DNA of 44,852 bases from an uncultured Erysipelotrichaceae bacterium (GCA_902791935.1 CADAXQ010000015.1:1-44852), one strand, 5' to 3'. Numbered from the stretch's first letter, positions 18,013 to 26,656 are shown. Made by a program: numbers and translations. Notes: generated by a model not told the origin, from the sequence alone.

Positions 18013-18041
18013 ATTTTAGAAATATTTTCGGCGCATTGCAA
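18013..18041 (-). promoter_or_regulatory. Leaderless promoter of the nuclease/ABC operon
   Basis: On the minus strand -35 TTGCAA (18036-18041) and -10 TAAAAT (18013-18018) are separated by 17 bases. Six bases separate the -10 from the ATG at 18006, so the expected first transcribed base is the A of the start codon. No Shine-Dalgarno sequence lies upstream of the ATG. Confidence 0.65.
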
Positions 18042-18046
18042 CCCAT

Positions 18047-18062
18047 ACGGATAAATATCCGT
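18047..18062. promoter_or_regulatory. Perfect 16-bp inverted repeat upstream of the ABC operon promoter
   Basis: ACGGATA-AA-TATCCGT is a perfect palindrome with seven-base arms. It lies five bases upstream of the -35 box of the operon promoter, the position of an activator or repressor site. The cognate regulator is unknown. Confidence 0.5.
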
Positions 18063-18074
18063 GCCAAGGTTGTT

Positions 18075-18088
18075 ATTTTTTGTGATTT
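18075..18088. repeat. 14-bp direct repeat, copy 1 (upstream of the ABC operon)
   Basis: ATTTTTTGTGATTT occurs here and again at 18386-18399. The two copies flank the tRNA-Lys gene, and each lies upstream of the promoter of an operon containing a surface nuclease. It includes TTGTGA, the half-site of Rex-type operators, but no second half-site is evident. Confidence 0.45.
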
Positions 18089-18144
18089 CCCGTGCCTTAG
18101 CCCATAAAATGACGATTTATTCTTGCAAAAGTTCGCTTCACTTC

Positions 18145-18173
18145 TTGCAGGTGCTTGTTTCTTGCGTTAAGAT
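18145..18173 (+). promoter_or_regulatory. Promoter of tRNA-Lys
   Basis: -35 TTGCAG (18145-18150) and -10 TAAGAT (18168-18173) with a 17-base spacer. The -10 ends ten bases before the mature tRNA 5' end. Confidence 0.7.
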
Positions 18174-18183
18174 AATTCGCGCT

Positions 18184-18259
<76 letters not shown>

Positions 18260-18301
18260 ATTCACAAGAAAGATGGTGCTTATGCTAAGCAACATCTCGT
18301 A

Positions 18302-18326
18302 AGGCCTGGTTCGTACAGGTCTTTTT
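18302..18326 (+). terminator. Terminator after tRNA-Lys
   Basis: Stem AGGCCTG (18302-18308) pairs with CAGGTCT (18316-18322) around a seven-base loop and runs into TTTTTCTTT. The 18260-18301 stretch between tRNA and terminator holds only a small GCTTA/TAAGC hairpin. Confidence 0.8.
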
Positions 18327-18385
18327 CTTTGCTTTTTTGAGAACTTTCGTTACAAAACGCTCTAAAAACATATCCCATTCTAAGG

Positions 18386-18399
18386 ATTTTTTGTGATTT
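18386..18399. repeat. 14-bp direct repeat, copy 2 (upstream of the Rex-like/endonuclease operon)
   Basis: Second copy of ATTTTTTGTGATTT, identical to 18075-18088. It ends ten bases before the -35 box of the promoter at 18410-18438. Confidence 0.45.
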
Positions 18400-18409
18400 G
18401 GGATTTCTT

Positions 18410-18438
18410 TTGCCTCGGTTTGGCTCGTATGATATTAA
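18410..18438 (+). promoter_or_regulatory. Leaderless promoter of the Rex-like gene
   Basis: -35 TTGCCT (18410-18415), 17-base spacer, -10 TATTAA (18433-18438). Six bases separate the -10 from the ATG at 18445, so the message should begin at the start codon. There is no Shine-Dalgarno site. Confidence 0.6.
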
Positions 18439-18444
18439 GTAGAT

Positions 18445-18900
18445 ATGGAAAAAGAGAACAAACCATCGATTTCTCGGTTACGGCGTGTGAAAGCCGTTTT
18501 GACGCGGAAGCAAAAGAAGTATGTCACGTTAGACATGCTGTCGCGTTGGGTGGGTTTATATGCCGACGTTTTGGCCGATGATTTGGTTTATTTCAATCCG
18601 ATGGTCCGGATGGATCCGTCTTTGAATATGATGGATCTTTTGCCAGACATTGAATCTTACTTAGCAGAAATCGATCAACACAACGAAGAAAAACGCTTAG
18701 CAAACCCACCTCGTCAAGTCGTGCGGAAGAAAGAATTACAAGAATATCGTTCCGTCGGGGATTTCGTTTATCACAAGATGACGGGAGCAGGGGGATTGAT
18801 TTCTCCTGCCGCCACGTTATCTGACCACGATTTACACGTGTTACAAGCGTTGGTCAAACGCGAAATCGCCAAACGGAAAAAGAAATCGAAGAACGGATGA
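18445..18900 (+). CDS. Small Rex-N-domain-like putative DNA-binding protein
   Basis: A 151-residue basic, soluble protein. Residues 8-50 (SISRLRRVKAVL, then YVTLDMLSRWVGLYADVLADDL) follow the pattern of the winged-helix N-terminal domain of the redox repressor Rex (SRL...RY, SxxLA..LG...QVRKDLxYF), ending in YFNPMV where Rex has YFGxFG. There is no NAD-binding Rossmann domain. The C-terminal part is helical and ends in a run of lysines. It may therefore be a small regulator unrelated to NADH sensing, but binding has not been shown and identity with Rex is remote. It overlaps the endonuclease gene by four bases (ATGA), so the two form an operon. Confidence 0.5.
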   Translation: MEKENKPSISRLRRVKAVLTRKQKKYVTLDMLSRWVGLYADVLADDLVYFNPMVRMDPSLNMMDLLPDIESYLAEIDQHNEEKRLANPPRQVVRKKELQEYRSVGDFVYHKMTGAGGLISPAATLSDHDLHVLQALVKREIAKRKKKSKNG

Positions 18901-20927
18901 AACATTGGCGCTTGCTTCCCCTCATCTTATCTGCCGTGGGACTTTCTTTCGGAAGTACCCTCTTTTCTTCGCATCCAGCAGAAGTTCAAGCAACGTCCGA
19001 TGATTACTATGCTTCCATTAACTGGTCACAAAGCGGAGCCACATTAAAGACAGCGCTTTGTAATCTTATCCATTCTCATACCAATGTTGGCTATAGCGGA
19101 CTTTGGAATGTTTATAAGACATCCGACGTTCGTTCTGACGGATGTATCTGGGACATGTACTCCGACAATACGAATTATGCGCCGGGCGGCTCTGCCCAAG
19201 GGGCGAGCTACAAACAAGAAGGCGATTCCTATAACCGCGAACACACCATCCCTCAATCCGTATTCAATGAAGCATCCCCGATGAAGGCCGATGCCTTCCA
19301 TGTGTATCCAACCGATGGTTATGTGAACAATCGAAGAGGAACGTATCCCCATGCCGATGTCGGAAGTGTTACCTGGGCTTCCCACAATAATTTCGTTAAA
19401 ATCGGCACGAGTTCTGATGCCGGAATTTCGGGTACCGTATGTGAAGTCGCGGACGAATACAAAGGAGACTTCGCGCGTACCTATTTTTATTTTGTTACTT
19501 GTTATCAAAACGAAATGAAGTCGAGAAACTGGGGCAGTTATGCACCGTTTAACTATTCCAGTGCCTTAGGACTTAACGATGCCTATCTTGCGGTTTATCT
19601 CAAATGGTCTGCCCAAGATCCAGTATCCCAAAAAGAAATTGACCGCAATAACGCGGTATATTCCTTTCAAAAGAACCGCAATCCCTTTATCGATCACCCC
19701 GAAGCTGTCGAAAAGATTTGGGGCAACAATACGGGAGGCGATTCTTCTAGCAGCAGCTCTTCCTCGAGTAACAGTAGTTCCTCCTCGAGCAGCAGTTCTT
19801 CCGAAGTTGCTACTTTAGAAGCCATTCATGTTGATGGCTCTTGGAAGATTCCTTTTGGCGGCAAGTCAAGCGGAGAAGTAAAGGTTTATGCCGACTATAC
19901 GGATGGAACAAGCAAAGACATTACTGCTTTGGTAACATTGCCAATACCTAACAATAAAGTCTTAGGTTCTCAAACTTTAACTGTCACTTATCAAGGAAAG
20001 ACAGCTAATTTCCTCGCGAATGTCACAAATGTCGGGGCAGATCCCGGAAAAGTAGCCGTCACGAAAGAAGTTACGATCCAACCCCATACGGAAGGTGGGA
20101 AAGTGACTTATACCGCCTCTGATGATTCCTGGTCTGGCAGTAACTCCTCTTCAGGCATCAATACCAGCAGTACCGGGGATTTTGTGAATCTCGGTTCTTC
20201 GAAAAATGCCGGAAGCATCACCTTAACGTCTTCTGAAACCCAAGTCATTCGTCAGGTGAAGCTTCATGTTGCTTCCTATAACTCCGAAACGCCGACCATC
20301 ACCTGTGAAGTTGGTGATGTCAGTCAATCTCACGTCATGGAGGATAGCTTAACCGAAATGGTTTTTGACTTCCCCGAAACCATGGAAGGCAACGTCATCA
20401 CCATTTCAAACGATGGTGGCAAGAAACGAATTCAAATCCAGTCGATTACGATTGTGTGTCAAGAAGGAAGCGGCCCTGCCTTCACCGCGGAAGAACAAGC
20501 TCGCGCCTGGGCCGATTATTTCTTAACCCAAACGACATCTTATGACCAAGAAACCTGGATTCATTGCGGCGATGAATATCTTGCTATGACCAAAGAATCC
20601 ATTGATTATTACCAGGCACATCAAGATGATGGCACCTTACAAAGCGCCCAAACCCGTTATCAAACGTTACTCCAGCAGAATGCCGCCTGGGATTTCCAGG
20701 GGGATGGAACCCGCCCTGAACCTGAAGAACCATCCTCGAGTTCGCTTCCTTCGTCCAGCGATTCCAGCGAAGTCGTCTCTTCTTTTAGCAATAGTTCTAG
20801 CAGTGTAAACAATATATCAAACAATGGATTCCAAGTCTGGCCCATTCTCGTTGCCGTCGGTATTGTCGTCCTTCTTGGCGTGGCTGGTTTCCTCGTTTGG
20901 TTCTTTCATCACAAAAGTAATCATTGA
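18897..20927 (+). CDS. Secreted endonuclease I (EndA) family nuclease with Ig-like and C-terminal beta domains
   Basis: A 676-residue extracellular nuclease. After a signal peptide, residues ~35-275 form an endonuclease I domain of the beta-beta-alpha metal type. It has YNREHTIPQSVF (113-123, catalytic His116), DAFHVYPTDGYVNNRRGTYPHAD (132-154), and an Asn/Asp-rich region. A serine-rich linker (~282-302) leads to an Ig-like domain (~305-378), then a beta-rich domain (~385-525) that resembles the C-terminus of the giant lipoprotein at 3.5-6.3 kb, a helical stretch, another Ser-rich linker and a C-terminal membrane helix (~646-668). It is therefore probably tethered to the cell surface. E. coli EndA is ~235 aa, so most of this protein is accessory. 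Likely role: breaking down external DNA or RNA for uptake. Confidence 0.87.
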   Translation: MKHWRLLPLILSAVGLSFGSTLFSSHPAEVQATSDDYYASINWSQSGATLKTALCNLIHSHTNVGYSGLWNVYKTSDVRSDGCIWDMYSDNTNYAPGGSAQGASYKQEGDSYNREHTIPQSVFNEASPMKADAFHVYPTDGYVNNRRGTYPHADVGSVTWASHNNFVKIGTSSDAGISGTVCEVADEYKGDFARTYFYFVTCYQNEMKSRNWGSYAPFNYSSALGLNDAYLAVYLKWSAQDPVSQKEIDRNNAVYSFQKNRNPFIDHPEAVEKIWGNNTGGDSSSSSSSSSNSSSSSSSSSSEVATLEAIHVDGSWKIPFGGKSSGEVKVYADYTDGTSKDITALVTLPIPNNKVLGSQTLTVTYQGKTANFLANVTNVGADPGKVAVTKEVTIQPHTEGGKVTYTASDDSWSGSNSSSGINTSSTGDFVNLGSSKNAGSITLTSSETQVIRQVKLHVASYNSETPTITCEVGDVSQSHVMEDSLTEMVFDFPETMEGNVITISNDGGKKRIQIQSITIVCQEGSGPAFTAEEQARAWADYFLTQTTSYDQETWIHCGDEYLAMTKESIDYYQAHQDDGTLQSAQTRYQTLLQQNAAWDFQGDGTRPEPEEPSSSSLPSSSDSSEVVSSFSNSSSSVNNISNNGFQVWPILVAVGIVVLLGVAGFLVWFFHHKSNH

Positions 20928-20952
20928 CGATTCTTGGCAAAGCGGTATTTTG

Positions 20953-20986
20953 TTCCTTAAAAAAGGTTTGTTACTTCCTTAAAAAA
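20953..20986. repeat. Direct repeat overlapping the nifJ promoter
   Basis: TTCCTTAAAAAA occurs at 20953-20964 and 20975-20986, 22 bases apart (about two helical turns). The second copy lies inside the spacer of the nifJ promoter and the first lies just upstream of its -35, so a regulator bound to both could block or position polymerase. Confidence 0.45.
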
Positions 20987-20997
20987 ACTCCTATACT
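20968..20997 (+). promoter_or_regulatory. Promoter of nifJ
   Basis: -35 TTGTTA (20968-20973), 18-base spacer, -10 TATACT (20992-20997). AAGGAGAG at about 21008-21015 is the ribosome site, 12 bases before the ATG, so the leader is short. Confidence 0.65.
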
Positions 20998-21027
20998 TGA
21001 GACGTATAAGGAGAGATTTCAATACAC

Positions 21028-24000
21028 ATGCCTGAAATCAAAAAGACATTTAAGTCTGTGGATGGCAACACCGCCGCCTCCATGGAAAGCTACTACTTCA
21101 CTGAAGTAGCGGCAATTTATCCCATCACCCCATCGTCTCCGATGGCCGAGAATGTGGATGTCATGGCCTCCAAAGGAGAAAAGAACTTCTTTGGTTCCCC
21201 CGTCAAAGTCGTTGAAATGGAGTCTGAAGCCGGTGCTTCAGGTGCCGTTCACGGCGCATTACAAGGTGGCGCTTTAGCAACGACTTACACCGCTTCGCAA
21301 GGGCTGTTGCTCATGATCCCGAACCTCTATAAGTGGTGCGGTGAATTATTGCCAGCTGTTCTTCACGTTGCTGCCCGTTCTTTGGCAACGCGCGCCCTTT
21401 CGATCTTTGGTGACCAAGCCGATATCTATGCCTGCCGCCAAACCGGTGTGACGATGATTTGCTCTGGCTCAGTCCAAGAAATCGCTGATTTGGCCCCAGT
21501 GGCTCACTTGGTGGCCATTGATGCTTCGACCCCGGTCATGCATTTCTTTGATGGCTTCCGTACTTCGCACGAAGTCCAAAACGTGGAATTCGTGGATAAA
21601 GAAGAATGGAAGAAACTCGTCCCAATGGACAAAGTCGAAGCGTTCCGCGCTCGCGCTTTGAACCCACACACCCACGCTGTGACGCGTGGCGGTGCGGAAA
21701 ACGATGATATCTACTTCCAAGCGCGTGAAGCACAAAACACGCACTGGGATGCGATTCTTCCTGTTGCGGAAAAGTACTTCCAAGAAGCGACCCGTCTTAC
21801 GGGCCGTCCGTATGCTCCATTCGTGTACTATGGCGATCCGAATGCCGACCGCGTGATCATCGCGATGGGCTCGGTGACCGAAACCGCCGGCGAAGTCGTC
21901 GATGCTTTGAATGCGGCTGGCGAACATGTCGGTTTGGTGAAAGTCCATCTTTATCGCCCATTCTCGAGCAAATTGCTTTCGGAAGCGATCCCAGCCTCCG
22001 TGAAGAAGATTGCTGTTCTTGACCGGACGAAAGAAAACGGCGCCGAAGGCGAACCGCTTTATCTCGATGTGGTCGCGGCCATGTATCACGAAGGCCGTCA
22101 CTTCGAACAAATCTTAGGCGGACGTTATGGCCTTTCTTCGAAAGACACCCAACCGAAAGACATCAAGTCGGTTTATGACTTCTTGAATGCCAAAAAGAAC
22201 TGGACTGGCTTCACCGTTGGTATCAACGATGATGTGACGCATCTTTCGATTCCGACCGATGAATCGTTCAAGATCAAACAAGACTATACCTCTTGCTTAT
22301 TCTATGGCCTTGGTAGTGATGGTACCGTTTCTGCCAACAAGAGCTCGATTAAGATCATCGGCGATGCGACAGGACAATACGCCCAAGCCTACTTCCAATA
22401 TGACTCCCGTAAAGCCGGTGGCACGACGCGTTCGCACCTCCGTTTCGGGAAGAAGCCGATTCATTCTGAATACTACGTCAAGAACGCAGACTTTATCTCC
22501 TGCTCCTTGGATACGTATATCTTGAAGTTTGATATCATCTCGAACTTAAAAGATGGCGGCACGTTCTTACTCAACACCGATATGAGTGATGAGCAACTCG
22601 CGAAAGCCATGCCAAACCGCATGAAGCATCTTTTGGCCGAGAAACACGTGAAGTTCTATGCCATCGACGCGAATAAACTCGCGGCTGAAGCTGGCATGGG
22701 CCGTCACACGAATACCACATTACAAGCTGCCTTCTTCAAACTGAACCCGCAAATCATGCCTTATGAACAAGCGGAAGAGTGGATGAAGAAGTTCGCGAAG
22801 AAGACCTACGAAAAGAAAGGTATGGATGTCGTGGAAATGAACTACCGCGCCATCGATACCGGTGCACAAGGCCTTCGTCAAGTCCCGGTAGATCCAGCCT
22901 GGATCGATCTCCCGACCATGAAAGTGCTCGAAGATACTGGTGATCAATATTTCGACGAATACGTTGGCACGATCGATCGCTTGGATGGCGATGAGCTCCC
23001 GACCTCGGAATTCTTAAAATTCGAATTACCCGACGGCACGATGGAAGAAAACATCACGTTCCGGCAAAAACGCGCCATTGCGGACCGCGTTCCTGTCTGG
23101 AACCCGCAATACTGCATTGAATGCAACCAATGCTCGTTTGTCTGCCCGCATGCGACCATCCGTCCTTATCTCTTAAATGAAGACGAACTCGCTAAAGCGC
23201 CTGACATCGTCAAGAATGCCGTGAAACCAGCCGTCGGCTCACCCAAAGCAGCCGGCCTCAAGTTCCGGATCTCGGTTGCCACGGAAGATTGCATCGGTTG
23301 CGGTCTTTGCGCTTCGGAATGTATGGCGAACCAAGCGGCGAAACGGCTTGGCAATGACCACTATGCGTTGGTCATGAAAGAAGCGAAATCGCAATTCGCG
23401 GAACAAGTCGCTGCGGATTATTGCTATTACCACGTGAGCGCGAAGACGGACATCTTCCCAACGAATACCGTCAAAGGTGTTGGTTTCTTACGCCCCTATA
23501 TGGAAGTCTCTGGTGCTTGTGCCGGTTGCGGTGAAGCGCCGTACTATCGCTTGCTCTCGCAACTCTTCGGCCATGACCTCTTGATTGCTAACGCCACGGG
23601 TTGCTCTTCGATTTATTGCGGCTCGACCCCGCTCACCCCATTCGTCAAAGACAAGAATGGCGAAGGTGTCGCTTGGGCGAACTCCTTATTCGAAGATAAT
23701 GCCGAATATGGTTTCGGCATGCGGATCGCCAACGACTACAAGATGACGCAAATCGTCCGTATCTTGAATGCGGCCATTGCTTCTGATGCTGTCGAAGAAG
23801 ACGTCAAAGACGCGGCCAAGCAATACTTGGATGCGTTAAGCAAGAAAGATCGTGCTGCCGAACGTGAAATCGTTCCAGTGCTTGTGAAAGCCGTTGCTGC
23901 CTCGAAAGACGAAGCGGTCAAAGAACTCAAACACTATGAACGTGACCTCATCGAGAAATCGGTCTGGATCGTCGGCGGTGATGGCTGGTCTTACGATATT

Positions 24001-24603
24001 GGTTACGGCGGACTTGATCACGTCTTAGCCAATGAAGCCGATGTGAACGTCTTAGTCTTAGACACCGAAGTTTATTCGAACACCGGCGGCCAAGCTTCGA
24101 AGTCCTCGCAAACTGGCTCTATCAATAAGTTCACGGCTTCTGGCAAGAAGGAAGCCAAAAAGAACCTTGCTCTCATGGCCATGTCCTATGGACACGTCTA
24201 TGTGGCACAAATTGCGCTTGGTGCGAACCCGATGGCGGCCATTAAAGCGCTCAAAGAAGCGGAATCCTACAATGGTCCATCGCTTGTCATCTGCTACTGC
24301 CCATGCGCCGAACAACATATCAAAGGTGGCTTGGTGAACTCGATCTCGGAAGAAAAGAAGGCCGTCGAATGCGGTTACTTCACCACGTTCCGTTATGATC
24401 CACGCTTGGTGGCGGAAGGCAAACCGGGTCTCCAGATTGACTGCAAAGAACCGGATTGGACGAAGTTCCGCGACTTCTTGATGCACGAGACTCGTTTCTC
24501 GCAACTTCCAGTCGTGAACCCCGAACATGCGGAAGAACTCCTCACGAAATGCGAGAAGTACGCGCAAGATCGTTGGGCTGCGATTAAGAAGTTCGGCTTG
24601 TAA
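21028..24603 (+). CDS. nifJ: Pyruvate:ferredoxin (flavodoxin) oxidoreductase
   Basis: A 1191-residue single-chain PFOR, the normal length. It oxidatively decarboxylates pyruvate to acetyl-CoA and passes electrons to ferredoxin in the cytoplasm. Seen in order: the N-terminal domain with YYFTEVAAIYPITPSSPMAE; the ferredoxin-like domain with two 4Fe-4S motifs, CIECNQCSFVCP (from Cys696) and CIGCGLCASECM (from Cys755); the proximal cluster region CAGCGE (Cys831, Cys834); and the thiamine diphosphate site GGDGWSYDIGYGG (from ~983) with YSNTGGQASKSS. It has its own promoter and terminator, so it is monocistronic. Codon choice is strongly biased, which fits high expression. It indicates an anaerobic, ferredoxin-based energy metabolism. 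Confidence 0.97.
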   Translation: MPEIKKTFKSVDGNTAASMESYYFTEVAAIYPITPSSPMAENVDVMASKGEKNFFGSPVKVVEMESEAGASGAVHGALQGGALATTYTASQGLLLMIPNLYKWCGELLPAVLHVAARSLATRALSIFGDQADIYACRQTGVTMICSGSVQEIADLAPVAHLVAIDASTPVMHFFDGFRTSHEVQNVEFVDKEEWKKLVPMDKVEAFRARALNPHTHAVTRGGAENDDIYFQAREAQNTHWDAILPVAEKYFQEATRLTGRPYAPFVYYGDPNADRVIIAMGSVTETAGEVVDALNAAGEHVGLVKVHLYRPFSSKLLSEAIPASVKKIAVLDRTKENGAEGEPLYLDVVAAMYHEGRHFEQILGGRYGLSSKDTQPKDIKSVYDFLNAKKNWTGFTVGINDDVTHLSIPTDESFKIKQDYTSCLFYGLGSDGTVSANKSSIKIIGDATGQYAQAYFQYDSRKAGGTTRSHLRFGKKPIHSEYYVKNADFISCSLDTYILKFDIISNLKDGGTFLLNTDMSDEQLAKAMPNRMKHLLAEKHVKFYAIDANKLAAEAGMGRHTNTTLQAAFFKLNPQIMPYEQAEEWMKKFAKKTYEKKGMDVVEMNYRAIDTGAQGLRQVPVDPAWIDLPTMKVLEDTGDQYFDEYVGTIDRLDGDELPTSEFLKFELPDGTMEENITFRQKRAIADRVPVWNPQYCIECNQCSFVCPHATIRPYLLNEDELAKAPDIVKNAVKPAVGSPKAAGLKFRISVATEDCIGCGLCASECMANQAAKRLGNDHYALVMKEAKSQFAEQVAADYCYYHVSAKTDIFPTNTVKGVGFLRPYMEVSGACAGCGEAPYYRLLSQLFGHDLLIANATGCSSIYCGSTPLTPFVKDKNGEGVAWANSLFEDNAEYGFGMRIANDYKMTQIVRILNAAIASDAVEEDVKDAAKQYLDALSKKDRAAEREIVPVLVKAVAASKDEAVKELKHYERDLIEKSVWIVGGDGWSYDIGYGGLDHVLANEADVNVLVLDTEVYSNTGGQASKSSQTGSINKFTASGKKEAKKNLALMAMSYGHVYVAQIALGANPMAAIKALKEAESYNGPSLVICYCPCAEQHIKGGLVNSISEEKKAVECGYFTTFRYDPRLVAEGKPGLQIDCKEPDWTKFRDFLMHETRFSQLPVVNPEHAEELLTKCEKYAQDRWAAIKKFGL

Positions 24604-24620
24604 TCCTCTTCTGAAAACAC

Positions 24621-24652
24621 AAAACCGCGTTTCTTACGAGACGCGGTTTTTC
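24621..24652. terminator. Bidirectional terminator between nifJ and rluA
   Basis: AAAACCGCGT (24621-24630) pairs with ACGCGGTTTT (24641-24650) around a ten-base loop. T-rich tracts follow on both strands, so it serves both convergent genes. Confidence 0.85.
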
Positions 24653-25306
24653 TTATGGCTTAAGCCACAAAGGAGAAACTTTGAAATAATATTGTTTTAG
24701 GCCAGTTTCCCTGGGGAATTCCAACTCATAAGCATTCAAATACATGCGTTTTGCAGGGGTTTTCGAATATTTGTTATCCCCGAGCAAATGCCAGCCAAGG
24801 GAAGCGATGGCCAAACGAATTTGCGCTCTTCTCCCCGTTTCAATTGAAATAGACAAAGCCGTACCGATTTGAATGGGATTCTTGGTTACGATATGCGTAA
24901 TGGCTTCCTTGCCATGAAGCTCATCCGTTAGATATACGCGTCCCCCTTTGCCGTTCGACGTTAAGAATTGTCGGATATCGTAATGTTGTTCTGAGGGTAG
25001 TTTTTCCGCGACAACCGCCTCATATTTCCGAACGACATTCCGTGCTTCAAAACAAGATTGCAACTTTTGCTGTATTTCAAGTCGTTTGGCGAAAATCAAT
25101 AATCCCGATGTTTCGTAGTCTAGTCGATGCACCAAATAAGGACGTTCTCCCTTTTTCGATAGTTCCATCTCCAAAAATCGATAGAGATTGCTATATGACG
25201 TCTTTGGATCAGAGGTACGGATGGTGAATAGATCCCGTTCCTTATAGACCACAAGAATGTCGGCATCTTCATAGACGATATGGTAGTAGGGGATACGACG
25301 TTTCAT
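24653..25306 (-). CDS. RluA-family pseudouridine synthase
   Basis: A 217-residue RNA pseudouridine synthase, short for the family, with no S4 domain. The catalytic aspartate is in HRLDYETSGLLIFAK (Asp63 from the chosen start). GRRAQIRLAIASLGWHLLGDNKY is the second family hallmark. The start is set at MKRRIPYY because the family-like sequence begins there and an extended -10 lies six bases upstream; the longer reading to 25360 runs through the promoter region. Target uridine (rRNA or tRNA) cannot be told. A truncated paralogue lies at 26.4-26.6 kb. Confidence 0.85.
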   Translation of the reverse strand: MKRRIPYYHIVYEDADILVVYKERDLFTIRTSDPKTSYSNLYRFLEMELSKKGERPYLVHRLDYETSGLLIFAKRLEIQQKLQSCFEARNVVRKYEAVVAEKLPSEQHYDIRQFLTSNGKGGRVYLTDELHGKEAITHIVTKNPIQIGTALSISIETGRRAQIRLAIASLGWHLLGDNKYSKTPAKRMYLNAYELEFPRETGLKQYYFKVSPLWLKP

Positions 25307-25312
25307 GGATTC

Positions 25313-25321
25313 ATTATGACA
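25313..25321 (-). promoter_or_regulatory. Extended -10 of rluA, leaderless start
   Basis: On the minus strand TGT-CATAAT is an extended -10 box. Six bases separate it from the ATG at 25306, so transcription should start on the start codon. The -35 is weak. Confidence 0.5.
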
Positions 25322-25353
25322 TATCTTCCGATGGGATGGTCTTTGATTCTCAC

Positions 25354-25382
25354 AAGACAACCCCGTTTTGATGCTTTATAAT
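25354..25382 (+). promoter_or_regulatory. Promoter of the esterase gene, divergent from rluA
   Basis: -35 AAGACA (25354-25359), 17-base spacer and a perfect -10 TATAAT (25377-25382). The same AAGACA-17-TATAAT pattern is used by tRNA-Pro. GAGGAG precedes the start codon by eight bases. Confidence 0.7.
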
Positions 25383-25411
25383 AGAAGACAAGAAATCGAG
25401 GAGCATTCCCC

Positions 25412-26278
25412 ATGAAAGTCACCAATATTGACCTCTATAAGTATTTCAATGAGCCACGGCCGAATAAGAAAGCACGCGGTATGTTGCATGGTCTATTCTT
25501 TGACCACGACTTAGACGACAAAGAAATGTGCCCCAAACGGGTTCATCCGATGATGCTCGTCATTCCTGGTGGCGGCTATTGCATGGTCTCACGCCGCGAA
25601 GCCAATCCCGTTTGTTTGGCGTTTGCCCAAGAAGGGTTCAATTGTTTCTGGCTGGATTACTCCGTTGCGCCCGATAACTACTATCCCACCGCTTTATGCG
25701 AAGCCATGATGGCGTTAACCTATCTTTATAAAAAGGCGAAGCATTTCAACTCTGACCCCAAAGCAATCGCGGTGGCAGGCTTTTCTGCCGGCGGCCATTT
25801 GGCTGGTTTATTAGGCACTTTAACGGACGAAGAAAAGACTTTGTTCCCGCAACTTCCAAAATGCGGGGCCAAAGTAGCGGCATTAGTGCTTGGTTACCCC
25901 GTGGTTGGGCCATTAGAACCAGATTGCAGCAGCCAATATTTTGCGTACCTCACGGGCCCAACGGATCCAAATCCGAATCGGATGAGCTTATTAAGACGGT
26001 TAGACCACGGCGTTCCTCCTAGCTATGTTTGGGCTACGGAAGAGGATACCGTCGTTCCTCCGAAAACCAATGCCGAAGCATTTGTGAATGCCTTAAAACA
26101 GAAAAAAGTGCCATGCCAATACCATTTATTCCAACATGGCGCCCATGGGTTAAGCACCTGTGATCCCAATACCTATTTGATGCAACAAGACCATCAAGCC
26201 GCGGATGAAGCGAGAGGATGGGTAGAAGAAGCAGCACAATTCCTAGCTTCCGTAGGAGTGGGGATTCGCGAGCGATAA
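25412..26278 (+). CDS. Alpha/beta hydrolase, acetyl-xylan esterase-like
   Basis: A 288-residue cytoplasmic hydrolase of the BD-FAE/acetyl-esterase-like group. Oxyanion-hole strand IPGGGYCMVSRRE (51-63), nucleophile elbow GFSAGG with Ser125, acid Asp212 in ATEEDTVVPP and His245 in HGAHGLS make a complete catalytic triad. No signal peptide. It is likely to remove acyl groups from sugars or similar small esters; the true substrate is unknown. Divergently transcribed from rluA. A broken second copy lies at 29.9-30.6 kb. Confidence 0.85.
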   Translation: MKVTNIDLYKYFNEPRPNKKARGMLHGLFFDHDLDDKEMCPKRVHPMMLVIPGGGYCMVSRREANPVCLAFAQEGFNCFWLDYSVAPDNYYPTALCEAMMALTYLYKKAKHFNSDPKAIAVAGFSAGGHLAGLLGTLTDEEKTLFPQLPKCGAKVAALVLGYPVVGPLEPDCSSQYFAYLTGPTDPNPNRMSLLRRLDHGVPPSYVWATEEDTVVPPKTNAEAFVNALKQKKVPCQYHLFQHGAHGLSTCDPNTYLMQQDHQAADEARGWVEEAAQFLASVGVGIRER

Positions 26279-26398
26279 TTCCTAAAAACACCAAATAGAA
26301 AGGCAGAAGTTTTCTGGCTCTGTAACTTTTAAGGTGGTTGAAGGTGGCTGGAGCGAAATCGACCGCCCGAAGCTGTAAACCTGTGGTGGTTGGGGCCA

Positions 26399-26426
26399 AA
26401 GGCCGTCCGGAAGGGCGGCCTTTTTT
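26399..26426 (+). terminator. Terminator of the esterase gene
   Basis: A ten-pair stem (26399-26408 with 26413-26422, one T-G pair) closes a GGAA loop and is followed by a T tract. The 120 bases between the esterase stop and this stem show no gene. The T tract coincides with the point where the rluA fragment loses homology. Confidence 0.85.
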
Positions 26427-26576
26427 CGTCTGCTCCTCATAGAGAAAGTGATAGAGGTTTAGTCGATTGGTTTTGGGATCATTCGTGCGAATGGTCAAAA
26501 GGTCGCGCTCTTTATAGACTACCAGAACATTTTCATCTTCATAGATCATGTGGTAGAAGGGGATACGACGTTTCAT
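26418..26576 (-). pseudogene. 5' fragment of a second rluA (truncated)
   Basis: The first ~53 codons match the intact rluA at 24.6-25.3 kb (MKRRIPFYHMIYEDENVLVVYKE against MKRRIPYYHIVYEDADILVVYKE), ending at KKG. The sequence then runs into the esterase terminator and unrelated bases. The catalytic HRLD motif is lost, so it cannot be active; the open frame continues to 26034 only by chance. A -10 TACAAT six bases before the ATG keeps the same leaderless layout as the intact copy. Confidence 0.8.
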
Positions 26577-26656
26577 GGCATTATTGTAAGACTTCTATGC
26601 TTTTTTCTGATGATAGAAACGCAAAAAGCGTGGAATTCATAGCACTTATCCATGCC

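Noticed and set aside
19742..19800. Serine-codon-rich repeat tract in the endonuclease gene as a possible phase-variable repeat
   Set aside because: The codons are mixed (AGC, TCT, AGT, TCC, TCG) and show no long uniform unit, so slippage is unlikely. It is an ordinary Ser-rich linker.
26034..26576. Open frame of 180 codons on the minus strand
   Set aside because: Only the first ~53 codons resemble RluA. The rest runs antisense through a terminator and the end of the esterase gene, so it is a fortuitous extension of a truncated gene.
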